Below are positions 49,091 through 57,292 of a stretch of DNA of 64,000 nt, piece by piece. Where the stretch lies: assembly GCA_030429345.1 (NCBI GenBank), contig JAUIFJ010000001.1, positions 124,001-188,000 of the forward strand, given 5' to 3'. The notes beneath the pieces are model-generated. The model ran no database searches. It was not told where the DNA came from and saw nothing but the letters and a program-made list of their open reading frames with translations. The translations under genes were made by a program, and so were the position numbers. The stretch's first letter is position 1, and each line of letters opens with the position of its first letter. This DNA comes from a bacterium (GTDB lineage: Bacteria; CAIWAD01).

Positions 49091-50203
49091 TCAACGCATC
49101 AGGCGAACGGGCATCAGCAGCATCAGGGTTTCCTCCTGCTCGGCGTTGACTTCCGGCAGGATCAGCGCGGCGCGATCGGGAGTGCCGAATTTCATCACGA
49201 CATCCTCGGTGCCCACGTGTTTCATCAGCTGCTCGAGATAGCTCGAGTTGAAGGCGATCTCGATGGAATCCCCGTTGTAATCCACATCCATCTCGCTGCG
49301 GCCGCGGCTGCCGACTTCACTGTCTTCCGCGCTGACCGTCAGCTTGTTCTCTTCCAGGGCCAGGTTGATCTGGCGGGTGATCGTGTTCGCGCAATGCGAG
49401 ACCTGCTTGATCATGCGCTGGATGCCGGCCCGGTTGCCCTGCAGGATGTTCGAATTATCCTGGGGAATCACTCCCTCGACGGCAGGGTACTTGCCTTCGA
49501 TGAGCCGCGAGTAGAGCACATCGTCCCCCATGCGGAAGACAATGTGATTGCGGGCCATTCCGAAAACGATCGTGTCGCCGCTCACGCTCTTGGCCAACAG
49601 GTTCAGGGCCTTGACCGGGACGATCACGCTGCCCAGCGCCTGGTGGCCGCCCGTCTGTTCGTCGCGAATGCGAACCAGGCGGTGTCCATCGGTGGCGACC
49701 AGTGTCAGACAGCTCTCGCCGAACTCGAAATACACGCCGGTCAGGACAGGCCGCAATTCATCGCTGGAAACGGCGAAAGCCAGACGGTCGATGTGGCTTT
49801 TCAGCCGATCACCGTTCATTTCCAGTTCCGTATCCACATTGATCTTGGGCAGTTCCGGGAACTGCTCGGCGGGATCGGAGGGAATGTTGAAGTTCGAACT
49901 GCCGGAACGCAGCTCCACCTGGTTTCCCTTGGAGGTCTGCAGCATCACCGCGCCTTCATCCAGCTCCTTGACAATGTCCAGCAGGCGCTTGGCGGGAATG
50001 GCCAGCTCTCCGTCCGCCTCACCGGTGACCTTCAGGGAGACCGCCAGGGAGATCTCCAGATCCGTGGTGGTCAGCGAAAGGGTGTCCCCCTGCAGGCTGA
50101 AAAGGATGCTATTGAGAATGGGATGAGTGGTCTTGGAAGGGACGACCGCGAAGAGCTTCTGCAGAATGCCAAGGAAGTCCTTCTGGGGTACGGTGAATTT
50201 CAT
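49091..50203 (-). CDS. dnaN: DNA polymerase III beta sliding clamp
   Basis: A 370-residue clamp of three similar domains. MKFTVPQKDFLGILQKLFAVVPSKTTHPILNSILFSLQGD is the family opening; ATDGHRLVRI and IPQDN mark the middle domain and the polymerase pocket; the C-terminus MPVRLMR is the conserved MPMRL. It encircles DNA and holds polymerases. Follows dnaA after a 365-bp spacer with DnaA boxes. Confidence 0.97.
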   Translation of the reverse strand: MKFTVPQKDFLGILQKLFAVVPSKTTHPILNSILFSLQGDTLSLTTTDLEISLAVSLKVTGEADGELAIPAKRLLDIVKELDEGAVMLQTSKGNQVELRSGSSNFNIPSDPAEQFPELPKINVDTELEMNGDRLKSHIDRLAFAVSSDELRPVLTGVYFEFGESCLTLVATDGHRLVRIRDEQTGGHQALGSVIVPVKALNLLAKSVSGDTIVFGMARNHIVFRMGDDVLYSRLIEGKYPAVEGVIPQDNSNILQGNRAGIQRMIKQVSHCANTITRQINLALEENKLTVSAEDSEVGSRGRSEMDVDYNGDSIEIAFNSSYLEQLMKHVGTEDVVMKFGTPDRAALILPEVNAEQEETLMLLMPVRLMR

Positions 50204-50568
50204 GTCGCGTCCTTACTAGGGTGAGTAGAGTTAAAGAGATACTTCGTCGTAGTCGTAGTAGCGTGGATTTGTCGATAAGCTCTGCGACCTGTGGCGAAAC
50301 CCTTTAAGAAACAGTCGTCTGCAAAAGCATTTCGCATGCGGGCGCCTGTGGATGACTGACCGGAAAAATTAATGAAGCTTGTGCGCTTTTTCAATCTGGA
50401 AGCCGCTTTGTGGACAGGGGAAGGCTTCTGCCCTTTTTCTGCACCGTAGATCCACACATATGCACGAGGGCCTGTGGATAAAAAAACGGACAGAGTTCTA
50501 CGCCCCGTCCGTTGCCTGGTCAAAAATTTCTGCTCTTTTCGGGGGAGGTGTCCTTCCCCCTGCATGTA
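50204..50568. promoter_or_regulatory. dnaA-dnaN intergenic region, candidate oriC
   Basis: 365 bases without a gene. It contains the perfect DnaA box TGTGGATAA (50473-50481) and weaker boxes TGTGGACAG (50409-50417) and TGTGGATGA (50347-50355), with A-rich stretches including AAAAAA right after the perfect box. This fits a replication origin with unwinding near the boxes; promoter elements for dnaN are expected here but not clear. GATC sites are not enriched. Confidence 0.65.
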
Positions 50569-51951
50569 CTACTGCCTCAGATCGATGTCATGCAGGATTT
50601 CTTCCACGTCCATGCGGAAGCCGTTGTCCCGGTTCATGTTGTCTTCGACGGTCTTGACGGCGTGAATCACGGTGCTGTGATCCCTGCGGCCGAAATGCAA
50701 TGCGATCACACGCAAGGAATGGCGTGTCAACTTGTGGCAGATGTACATGGCCACCTGGCGAGCGCTGGCGATCTCCTTCTTGCGGCTGCGGTCCTTCAAG
50801 TCGGAAAGGGGGATGCCGTAGTGTGCGGCAGTGGTTTCGGCAATATCCTCCAGGGACACAGAGAACCGCTTTCGCGGCGCGATTCCGCGCACGATCTGTT
50901 TCACAAGATCCATCTGGATCGGCTGATTCAACAGACTGCTCTGGGCAATCAGCTGGATCAGGGCTCCTTCCAGGTCCCGCACATTGGTCGTCACCTGTCC
51001 GGCAATGTAGTCGATCACTTCGCTGGTCAGTTCGATGCGCTGTTCTTCGGCGCGCTTGGCCAGAATGGCAACGCGCGTTTCATAGTCCGGAAGAGTCAGT
51101 TCCGTAACCAACCCCGATGAGAAGCGGCTGGTGAGGCGGTTGTCCAGATCATCCAGGTCTTTCGGAGGGCGGTCCGAGCTCAGAATGATCTTCTTGCCGG
51201 TCTGGTAGAGCGTATTGAAGGTGTGGAAGAACTCGGTCTGTGTCCGTTCCTTGCCCATGATGAACTGGATGTCATCCAGGATCAGCATATCCACGTTGCG
51301 GAAGGCGTGGGCGAAGTCCGTCGTGTTCTTTTTCTTGATGCTTTCGATGAACTGGTTGATGAACTGTTCGCTGGTAATGTATACCACACGGTTCAGGGTG
51401 CCCTGTTCAATGCAGAAATTTCCGATGGCCTGGATCAGGTGTGTTTTGCCGAAGCCGCTTCCCCCGTAGACGAAGTAGGGATTGAAGGGGGTCGTCAAGG
51501 GAGATTCGGCAATGGATCGGGCGGCGGCCAGGGCAAAGCGGTTGGAATCCCCTTCCACATAGTTCTCGAAATGGTACTTGGGATTCAGGTTGCTGCGCAG
51601 GTGAGCATCCACGAGAGCTGGAGTGCCTGCATGTTGCAGGGCGAGCTCCTGGGGCTTCTCGTCCTCCGAAGGAGGATCGCGCACAATGTCCAACCGGGCC
51701 TCGACCCCTGCTGCTTCACGCATGCATTCATCCACGAGGCCCTTGTGCTTGGTCAACCAGTACTCGGCAAAAAAGGCCGTCGGCGCCTTGACGCGAAGAG
51801 TATGATCCATGAAGGACAGGGGAATCAGCTTCCCGGTCCAGATTTCTTTCAGTCTGCCGGTCGTATCCCTCTTGATCAGGGCTTCGACAAAGGTATTCCA
51901 GACTCTTTCCGCGGTGGAGAGATTGTCCAGGGGTTCGGGTGACGGGTTCAC
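50569..51951 (-). CDS. dnaA: Chromosomal replication initiator DnaA
   Basis: About 460 residues. AAA+ domain with Walker A GGSGFGKTHLIQAIG (usually GGVGLGKTH), Walker B LILDDIQFIMGK, sensor 1 LSSDRPP and arginine finger in LTSRFSSGLV. The C-terminal DNA-binding helix carries HFGRRDHSTVIHAV, the DnaA signature. DnaA opens the origin. No ATG lies near the expected start; a GTG at 51951 fits family length, with DnaA boxes immediately upstream in the leader. A promoter is at 52010-52038. The leftward dnaA-dnaN-recF order is the normal core. Confidence 0.95.
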   Translation of the reverse strand: MNPSPEPLDNLSTAERVWNTFVEALIKRDTTGRLKEIWTGKLIPLSFMDHTLRVKAPTAFFAEYWLTKHKGLVDECMREAAGVEARLDIVRDPPSEDEKPQELALQHAGTPALVDAHLRSNLNPKYHFENYVEGDSNRFALAAARSIAESPLTTPFNPYFVYGGSGFGKTHLIQAIGNFCIEQGTLNRVVYITSEQFINQFIESIKKKNTTDFAHAFRNVDMLILDDIQFIMGKERTQTEFFHTFNTLYQTGKKIILSSDRPPKDLDDLDNRLTSRFSSGLVTELTLPDYETRVAILAKRAEEQRIELTSEVIDYIAGQVTTNVRDLEGALIQLIAQSSLLNQPIQMDLVKQIVRGIAPRKRFSVSLEDIAETTAAHYGIPLSDLKDRSRKKEIASARQVAMYICHKLTRHSLRVIALHFGRRDHSTVIHAVKTVEDNMNRDNGFRMDVEEILHDIDLRQ

Positions 51952-51956
51952 AAAAG

Positions 51957-51976
51957 TTGTCCACAGGTTATACACG
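51957..51976 (+). promoter_or_regulatory. DnaA boxes in the dnaA leader
   Basis: TTGTCCACA (51957-51965) and TTATACACG (51968-51976) stand two bases apart, just upstream of the dnaA GTG and within its predicted leader. This is typical for autorepression of dnaA. Confidence 0.65.
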
Positions 51977-52009
51977 AGCCAAGTGGGGTGCTCTTTCGAG
52001 CGGGAATCC

Positions 52010-52038
52010 AATATACCGCAGGTCCAGACCGCAGGCAA
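52010..52038 (-). promoter_or_regulatory. dnaA promoter
   Basis: Minus strand -35 TTGCCT (52038-52033), -10 TATATT (52015-52010), spacing 17. It would give a leader of about 50 nt that contains the two DnaA boxes. Confidence 0.6.
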
Positions 52039-52231
52039 GGAAAGAAGAAAGCGCAGAGAAGATTTCTGGAATCTTTTAAGAATTGTTTTCTAAGACACAA
52101 ATTTACAAGATCTTAAATCAGTAACCATCTTGCGGCAAACAAAGACTGATTTTTACCTTGATTTTTTCGGTCCCTCTTCTTTCCTGCGCTAAAGGATCCA
52201 GGGAGGGGCACTCCAACAGTGGACCCAGATA

Positions 52232-52248
52232 CTTATACACAGTATAAG
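52232..52248. promoter_or_regulatory. Palindrome containing a DnaA box
   Basis: CTTATACACAGTATAAG is a 7+3+7 perfect palindrome. Its left part contains TTATACACA (52233-52241), which fits the DnaA consensus TTWTNCACA. Confidence 0.55.
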
Positions 52249-52456
52249 GCCACAATTCATCTATTCTTTAATTGTTCTGAATTATGACATATCCAATCGA
52301 ACCATCGATCAATTGGCCAGGATCTTGAGACTTCAATCCGTGCATGTTGGAGATCTGTTCGCATCTAATATGGTACCGGGTGGTGAGGGATGGACGAGTA
52401 GTTGCAGAGGAAACAGGAGATTCCGTCGATCTTTTCATGTTGTTTCCACCAATTCC

Positions 52457-52484
52457 TTGATTTACATTGACTTCTGCCGATAAG
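52457..52484 (+). promoter_or_regulatory. Possible promoter of the HU-like gene
   Basis: -35 TTGATT (52457-52462) and -10 GATAAG (52479-52484), spacing 16. A second TTGACT at 52467-52472 overlaps the spacer. Confidence 0.4.
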
Positions 52485-52548
52485 ACGAATCGAGTCCCTT
52501 TCACGGGGAAGTCGGAACAGGTCATGGATCTGGTAAAAGGGGTCGGCA

Positions 52549-52875
52549 ATGAAGACCTTCATCAAGAAAGACATCGTTGAGCTGACCATGGAGCGCACGG
52601 GCTTGAAACAGCCCGAGACCGCGCGTACCGTGGATGCCCTCTTCACTGTATTACGGGAAATCATGGCCGGAGCCGATCCCGAATGCCGCATCGAAGTCAG
52701 GGATTTCGGAGTTTTCGAAGTCAAGCGCACAAAGGCCAAGCCAAAGGCGCGCAATCCCAAAACCAATGAAATCGTCTACGTTCCCCCGCGCCGCAAAACA
52801 CATTTCCGGCCTGGGAAGCTGCTGAAGGAAGCCCTGCGGATTCCGCTGGATGAACTGGACAGCGACGAAAAGTAG
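52549..52875 (+). CDS. HU/IHF-family DNA-binding protein
   Basis: A 108-residue protein: FIKKDIVELTMERTGLKQPETARTVDALFTVLREIM (helical dimer part), RIEVRDFGVFEVKRTKAKPKARNPKTNEIVYVPPRRKTHFRPGKLLKEAL. The arm carries the ARNPKTNE..VPPRR signature with the proline that intercalates DNA. It bends DNA; next to dnaA it may help origin architecture. The C-terminal extension (DELDSDEK) is acidic. Divergent from dnaA and followed by a strong terminator. Confidence 0.93.
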   Translation: MKTFIKKDIVELTMERTGLKQPETARTVDALFTVLREIMAGADPECRIEVRDFGVFEVKRTKAKPKARNPKTNEIVYVPPRRKTHFRPGKLLKEALRIPLDELDSDEK

Positions 52876-52896
52876 ACGAACCGCATTGAACGATTG

Positions 52897-52921
52897 AAAA
52901 GGCACCATGGGTGCCTTTTTT
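52897..52921 (+). terminator. Terminator of the HU-like gene
   Basis: AAAAGGCACC (52897-52906) pairs with GGTGCCTTTT (52910-52919), loop ATG, with seven T residues in total. Confidence 0.9.
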
Positions 52922-52965
52922 TGTAGGCGGCAGCGCTGACCCCCCGCGACCCCCAGGAGGATCGA

Positions 52966-54192
52966 ATGGAAAACCGACGACAGACACAGTGGATTCTGGC
53001 GGCCATCGTTCTTGGCATTGTCGGCGGCATGATTCCATTCCAGCCCCTCCATGACTTCTTCGTCTGGGGAGGCACCTTGTTCATTCGTCTTCTGAAGATG
53101 GTCATCATTCCCTTGATCTTCAGTTCGATTCTTTGCGGCATTCTCAACGCGGGCGGATCCTCGCTTGGCCGCCTGGGCGCCAAGACCCTGGCCTGGTATC
53201 TGGGAACCAGCCTGCTCGCCGTTCTGAGCGCGCTCCTGCTCTTCAACCTGGTGCGGCCCGGCGCAGGGGCCAATGCCGGGGGGAACAGCCTGCCCGATTT
53301 CAGCCCGGCAACGGATGCCACCATCGGTGACATTCTGCTGCGCATGGTGCCGACCAATGTGATCCAGGCTATGGGCAGCGGGGATACGCTGGCCGTCATT
53401 TTCTTTGCCGTTGTCTTTGCCATTGCGGCGACGCGCCTGCAGGATTCTCCGCGAGAACTCATCGAACGCGGATCCAATGCACTATTGGATGCCATGATGC
53501 AGGTGACACATTGGGTGATTGCCCTGGCGCCGATCGGGATTCTTTGCCTGGTCGGGAAGGCCGTGTCTCAACTGGGCCTGGAGCTGTTCCGCGACCTGGT
53601 CCCCTATTTCTTCACCGTGCTGGGCGCCTTGCTGCTTCACTCCTTGCTGGTATTGCCTTTGCTGCTGCGCCTGGTGGGGGGCATCAGTCCCCGCCGATAC
53701 GGCGCGGCCATGAGTCCGGCCCTGATCATGGCTTTTTCGACCAGCTCTTCCAGCGCGACCCTGCCCGTCAGCATCTCCTGCGCCGAGGAAAGGGCCGGAG
53801 TCAGCAACCGGGTCGGGTCTTTCGTCCTGCCGCTTGGCGCGACCATCAATATGGATGGGACGGCGCTCTACGAATGCGGGGTCGCCCTGTTCATTGCCCA
53901 GTACTACGGCCTGGAGCTTGGACTGGCCCAGCAGATGCTGCTCGTGCTGACTTGTCTGATGACCAGTGTCGCCGCCGCAGGCATTCCCATGGCCAGCATT
54001 GCCCTGATCCCAATCATTCTTGCCGCGGTGGGCCTGCCCGAAGAAGGGATTGCTCTCGTCATCGTGCTGGATCGGGTGCTGGACATGTGCCGCACAACGG
54101 TCAATGTCTGGTCTGACAGTTGCGGTGCCGCCGTCATTGCCCGCAGCGAAGGGGAGACCCTCTTCCTGCCGGAGCTGCAGAAGAGCGTCTGA
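52966..54192 (+). CDS. Dicarboxylate/amino acid:cation symporter (DAACS family)
   Basis: A 408-residue transporter with about eight helices and two re-entrant loops. FSTSSSSATLPVS is the serine-rich HP1, NMDGTALYE the TM7 cation site (NMDGT), AAGIPMASI the HP2 region and DRVLDMCRTTVNVWSD the TM8 substrate site with Asp, Arg and Asn. It imports glutamate, aspartate or C4-dicarboxylates with sodium or protons. An AGGAG site precedes the ATG. Confidence 0.95.
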   Translation: MENRRQTQWILAAIVLGIVGGMIPFQPLHDFFVWGGTLFIRLLKMVIIPLIFSSILCGILNAGGSSLGRLGAKTLAWYLGTSLLAVLSALLLFNLVRPGAGANAGGNSLPDFSPATDATIGDILLRMVPTNVIQAMGSGDTLAVIFFAVVFAIAATRLQDSPRELIERGSNALLDAMMQVTHWVIALAPIGILCLVGKAVSQLGLELFRDLVPYFFTVLGALLLHSLLVLPLLLRLVGGISPRRYGAAMSPALIMAFSTSSSSATLPVSISCAEERAGVSNRVGSFVLPLGATINMDGTALYECGVALFIAQYYGLELGLAQQMLLVLTCLMTSVAAAGIPMASIALIPIILAAVGLPEEGIALVIVLDRVLDMCRTTVNVWSDSCGAAVIARSEGETLFLPELQKSV

Positions 54193-54290
54193 AATGCCGG
54201 ACCAGTAACACGGTTCTTTCCGGCGGGCGCTTGAGTTGCCCCCGCAATGCGTCGATTGAGTTCCTGTATATCCAACAGGAAGGACAGATC

Positions 54291-55436
54291 ATGATTCGAC
54301 GCACACTTCTCGCATGCCTCCTGCTTTGCCTGGGCGTCCTGCCGCTGCAGGCTGAACCTGGAATCAGCAGCACGGAAATCATTCTTGGACAGTCCGCCGC
54401 CCAGAGCGGGCCGGCAGAAGCCCTCGGCCAGGGCATGAAGCTGGGAATGGAAGTCTATTTCAATGAAGTGAACGGCAAGGGCGGAATCCACGGGCGGCAG
54501 ATCCGCCTCATTACCCGGGACGACGGCTATGAGCCGGATCGCGCGGAAGCCAACACGCGCTCCCTGATCGAGGAGCACAATGTCTTCGCGCTGATCGGCG
54601 AGGTGGGCACTCCCACCTCGAAGATGGCGGTCCCCGTCGCCGGCGAACAGCGGGTTCCCTTTTTGGCCCCCTTCACGGGAGCCGAGTTCCTGCGCAATGC
54701 CGACAAGGACTTCGTAATCAACGTGCGAGGCAGCTACTACCAGGAGATGGAGCGGCTGGCCGAGTACCTGGTAGACAAGAAAGGCCTCACCCGGATCGCC
54801 TGCTTCTACCAGGCGGACGGCTACGGGCGGGCCGGCCTGGCCGGCATCGAGAAGGCCCTGCAGGCAAGGAAACTCGAGCTTTGTGCGACAGGCACCTATC
54901 CGCGGAACACGGTGGACGTGGCGAACGGCCTGGAGGCGATCGCCGCCGGCAAGCCCCATGCCGTCATCATGGTGGGAGCGTACAAGCCCTGTGCGACATT
55001 CATCAAGATGGCCAGGCAGAATTCCAGCCTGGCCAACTCCACCTTCTGCAACATCAGCTTCGTCGGCACTCTCGCCCTGCAGGAAGAGCTGGGCGAACAG
55101 CAGGAAGGATGTATTACATCACAGGTCGTGCCCTTTCCGTGGGACAGCCGGCTGCCGCTGGTTCGAGAATTCCACCGCGACATGAACAAGGTCGGCCAGA
55201 AAGACCAGATCGGCTTCACGACCCTGGAAGGCTACATGGCGGCGCGCTTCTTCTGCATGGCCCTGGAGCGTATACAGGGCCCGCCGACCCGGGAAAGCCT
55301 GCTCGCGACGATCTATTCCGGGGAACCCTTCAACCTGGGCGGGGTCAGCCTGGAATACGGGCCGGGCGACAACCAGGGCATGGATCGCGTTTTCCTGACG
55401 GAGTTCAGCCAGGGGCGCATCCGCCCGATCCACTAG
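54291..55436 (+). CDS. Branched-chain amino acid-type ABC substrate-binding protein
   Basis: A 381-residue periplasmic protein. The signal peptide is MIRRTLLACLLLCLGVLPLQA. The peripla_BP_6 fold shows IILGQSAAQSGPAEALGQGMKLGMEVYFNEVNGKGGIHG and DDGYEPDRAEANTRSLIEE at its start, the typical LivJ-like features. Ligand unknown. No permease or ATPase genes are nearby; the neighbour is a DAACS symporter. AGGA ribosome site before ATG 54291. A strong terminator follows. Confidence 0.88.
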   Translation: MIRRTLLACLLLCLGVLPLQAEPGISSTEIILGQSAAQSGPAEALGQGMKLGMEVYFNEVNGKGGIHGRQIRLITRDDGYEPDRAEANTRSLIEEHNVFALIGEVGTPTSKMAVPVAGEQRVPFLAPFTGAEFLRNADKDFVINVRGSYYQEMERLAEYLVDKKGLTRIACFYQADGYGRAGLAGIEKALQARKLELCATGTYPRNTVDVANGLEAIAAGKPHAVIMVGAYKPCATFIKMARQNSSLANSTFCNISFVGTLALQEELGEQQEGCITSQVVPFPWDSRLPLVREFHRDMNKVGQKDQIGFTTLEGYMAARFFCMALERIQGPPTRESLLATIYSGEPFNLGGVSLEYGPGDNQGMDRVFLTEFSQGRIRPIH

Positions 55437-55458
55437 CCGAATGCATGGAACAAACGAA

Positions 55459-55483
55459 GAGGGCCGCGCAAGCGGCCCTCTTT
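55459..55483. terminator. Terminator between the binding protein and the convergent OMP gene
   Basis: GAGGGCCGC (55459-55467) pairs with GCGGCCCTC (55472-55480), loop GCAA, then TTTC. It ends the plus-strand gene and abuts the stop of the convergent gene. Confidence 0.75.
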
Positions 55484-56692
55484 CTACATTCTGTAATACA
55501 GACTCAGCGTCAGGCGCCGCCGCCTGTGCTCTTCCTCGATGCGGGGCGGATTCGCGCTCTCCGAGCGGTCCAGGTAGGAGAAGCGGCCGCTTTCCGCGCT
55601 GAAGGAGAGATCCAGCGAGACCACCTCGTCGAAGAGCCAGCCCGCTCCCACCGAGTAGCCCAGGAAGGGGTCCTCTTCGCGGAAAGCGCCGTAGCTCAGG
55701 CCGTCGTCGTCGAGCACGCTCCCCGTCTGCGCCAGGTTGCGCAGGAAGAGGCCGCCGCGAAGACGCAGCGGCAGACCGATCACGGTCATTTCTCCGCCAA
55801 GGGAGTAGCGGGTCTGTGATCCATAGCCGCGGGCCAGTTCCCGGTTGTAGAACTGGTCCTGCCCGAAAGGCAGGTCGTCGTAGCCGGCCGTTGACCAGTC
55901 CCTGTGTTCCATGGAGGCAGACAGCAGCCAGGCCCTCTCCTGCCAGCTGACTCCGGCCGCGAAGGCCAGGGGCAGGGTGAAGGAATAGTCGCTGCCGTCG
56001 TAGCTCTGGTCGAGCTTCACCGGAGTCGACAGCGTAAAGCCCAGTCTCAGCTGCCTGAAGGGCTGGACCATTCCGCCCAGCTTCACTCCGACCCCCTTGA
56101 AGCGCAACTTGTCGTAGCCTTCTTCCCGGCCCTCGGAACCGGTGGAGGTCCAGTAGTAGTCGTCCTTGCCGGACCAGAACTGGAGGCTCGCACCGCCGTG
56201 GAAGATGCGGCTAAGCTGCGCGGCGCCGCCCAGCGAGAAGATTCCAGCGGAGCCGCTTTCGCTGACCTCGAAGGTCGATTCCCCGTCTCGTATACGATAG
56301 GGCAGGTTGAAGTCCTGCACGCGCGCCCAGCCAAGAGCCCAGACCAGGCTGCCCCGGTAGGTCGGGACGGGAAGGGCAATGCTGATGTGATCCAGCGGAT
56401 TGCGTCTCACATCCAGTTCCGATGGCCGGCCGTCGGAGGCCAGCACGCTGCGGTTGCTGAAGGCCATGTGATGCATGCCGCCGGCGAACTCGACCCGCTT
56501 GAGCCGGGACAGCGCCGCGGGGTTCCACCAGAGGGCGGTCCCGTCATCGGCGACGGCTTCGTAGGCACCCGCCAGGCCGGCGGCGCGAGCGCCCGGAAAG
56601 GAGGGTGTCAGCGAAAACAGATCCGCCTCCGCGGCGGAAAAAGCGGTGGAAGCCAGGACGCCCAGGAGCGCCAGGCCGGACAAGGTTCTCAT
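55484..56692 (-). CDS. OMPP1/FadL/PorV-like outer-membrane beta-barrel protein
   Basis: A 402-residue protein with a signal peptide (LSGLALLGVLASTAFSA). Then TPSFPGARAAGLAGAYEAVADDGTALWWNPAALSRL, the N-terminal FadL/OMPP1-type signature (long-chain hydrophobic transporters and PorV-like proteins). Alternating beta strands follow and the C-terminus ends in the aromatic LTLSLYYRM, the outer-membrane insertion signal. Start ATG 56692; the longer frame runs into the lipoprotein gene. Overlaps the upstream cytochrome-like gene by 4 nt (ATGA). Confidence 0.85.
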   Translation of the reverse strand: MRTLSGLALLGVLASTAFSAAEADLFSLTPSFPGARAAGLAGAYEAVADDGTALWWNPAALSRLKRVEFAGGMHHMAFSNRSVLASDGRPSELDVRRNPLDHISIALPVPTYRGSLVWALGWARVQDFNLPYRIRDGESTFEVSESGSAGIFSLGGAAQLSRIFHGGASLQFWSGKDDYYWTSTGSEGREEGYDKLRFKGVGVKLGGMVQPFRQLRLGFTLSTPVKLDQSYDGSDYSFTLPLAFAAGVSWQERAWLLSASMEHRDWSTAGYDDLPFGQDQFYNRELARGYGSQTRYSLGGEMTVIGLPLRLRGGLFLRNLAQTGSVLDDDGLSYGAFREEDPFLGYSVGAGWLFDEVVSLDLSFSAESGRFSYLDRSESANPPRIEEEHRRRRLTLSLYYRM

Positions 56693-57171
56693 CGGCGTTT
56701 CCGTTTCATCACCCGGGGCTTCTTCTTTTTCTCTTCCTGCTTCTTCTTGTCGTCGGAGGAGTCGGTCGTCAGGCCGCCCGTCTCGCCCCCGGAAGAGCCG
56801 CCCTGGGAGGAACGCAGGCGCTGGAAGACCTGGTAGCCGCCGCTGGTGGTCTGGCCGGCCAGGCTGTCCGGAAGAAGGGCGCGGCTGCTGTCGGGAATCA
56901 CGTATTTGAGGGTCGCCGGTTCGGCCCACCACCAGGGATAGTCCTGGAAATAGGCGTAGCCGCCGCGCTGAATATCCGCGTGAAAGACGACCGGCGCGCG
57001 AAAATTGCCGCTTTCGTGTCCCGTGTCGTGGCAGGCGGCGCAGTTGAAGGCCTGATCCACCTGTTGCCGGGTCGGGCCGTCCTGCACTACGGGATGCTGC
57101 AAAACCGTATAGCACCCGACCAGCAGGAGCAGGCCGGGAGCGAGAAGCGCGGCTCTGTGCAGGACCTTCAT
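56689..57171 (-). CDS. Lipoprotein with a CxxCH heme motif (mono-heme cytochrome c-like)
   Basis: A 160-residue protein. Lipobox LLLLVGC (Cys about 20). CAACHDTGHESGNF carries one CxxCH heme-binding site, with Met or His as the second ligand unclear. After a folded region it ends in a strongly basic tail (DDKKKQEEKKKKPRVMKRKRR), odd for a periplasmic lipoprotein. Electron-transfer role is only inferred. ATG 57171 chosen at the lipoprotein signal. Translationally coupled with the OMP gene (ATGA), so both may act at the outer membrane. Confidence 0.7.
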   Translation of the reverse strand: MKVLHRAALLAPGLLLLVGCYTVLQHPVVQDGPTRQQVDQAFNCAACHDTGHESGNFRAPVVFHADIQRGGYAYFQDYPWWWAEPATLKYVIPDSSRALLPDSLAGQTTSGGYQVFQRLRSSQGGSSGGETGGLTTDSSDDKKKQEEKKKKPRVMKRKRR

Positions 57172-57240
57172 GGCTACTCCTTTCACAGGAAGTACCGATG
57201 CGCCGCCCCGCCGGTTCCTTGGCGCGCGGCGGAGAAAAAA

Positions 57241-57263
57241 CGCCCGCCACATCCGGGCGGGCG
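57241..57263 (-). terminator. Terminator of the 57.3-58.1 kb gene
   Basis: CGCCCGCC (57241-57248) pairs with GGCGGGCG (57256-57263); the minus strand then reads TTTTTT. It lies 30 nt after the stop of the leftward gene. Confidence 0.85.
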
Positions 57264-57292
57264 TTCTGCGGTACGACTTGGGCTTGCCGGGA

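Larger units (their letters stand above)
52039..52548. other. AT-rich region between dnaA and the HU-like gene
   Basis: 510 bases with no supported gene and clearly more A+T than the surroundings, especially 52070-52170 (runs such as GATTTTTT and ATCTTTTAAGAATT). Contains a DnaA box in a palindrome at 52232-52248 and the HU promoter near 52457. Could serve as a second origin element. Short open frames on the minus strand have no recognisable features. Confidence 0.55.

Noticed and set aside
52268-52549. Minus-strand open frame upstream of the HU gene
   Set aside because: No ribosome site or family features, in AT-rich sequence likely to serve regulation or origin function.
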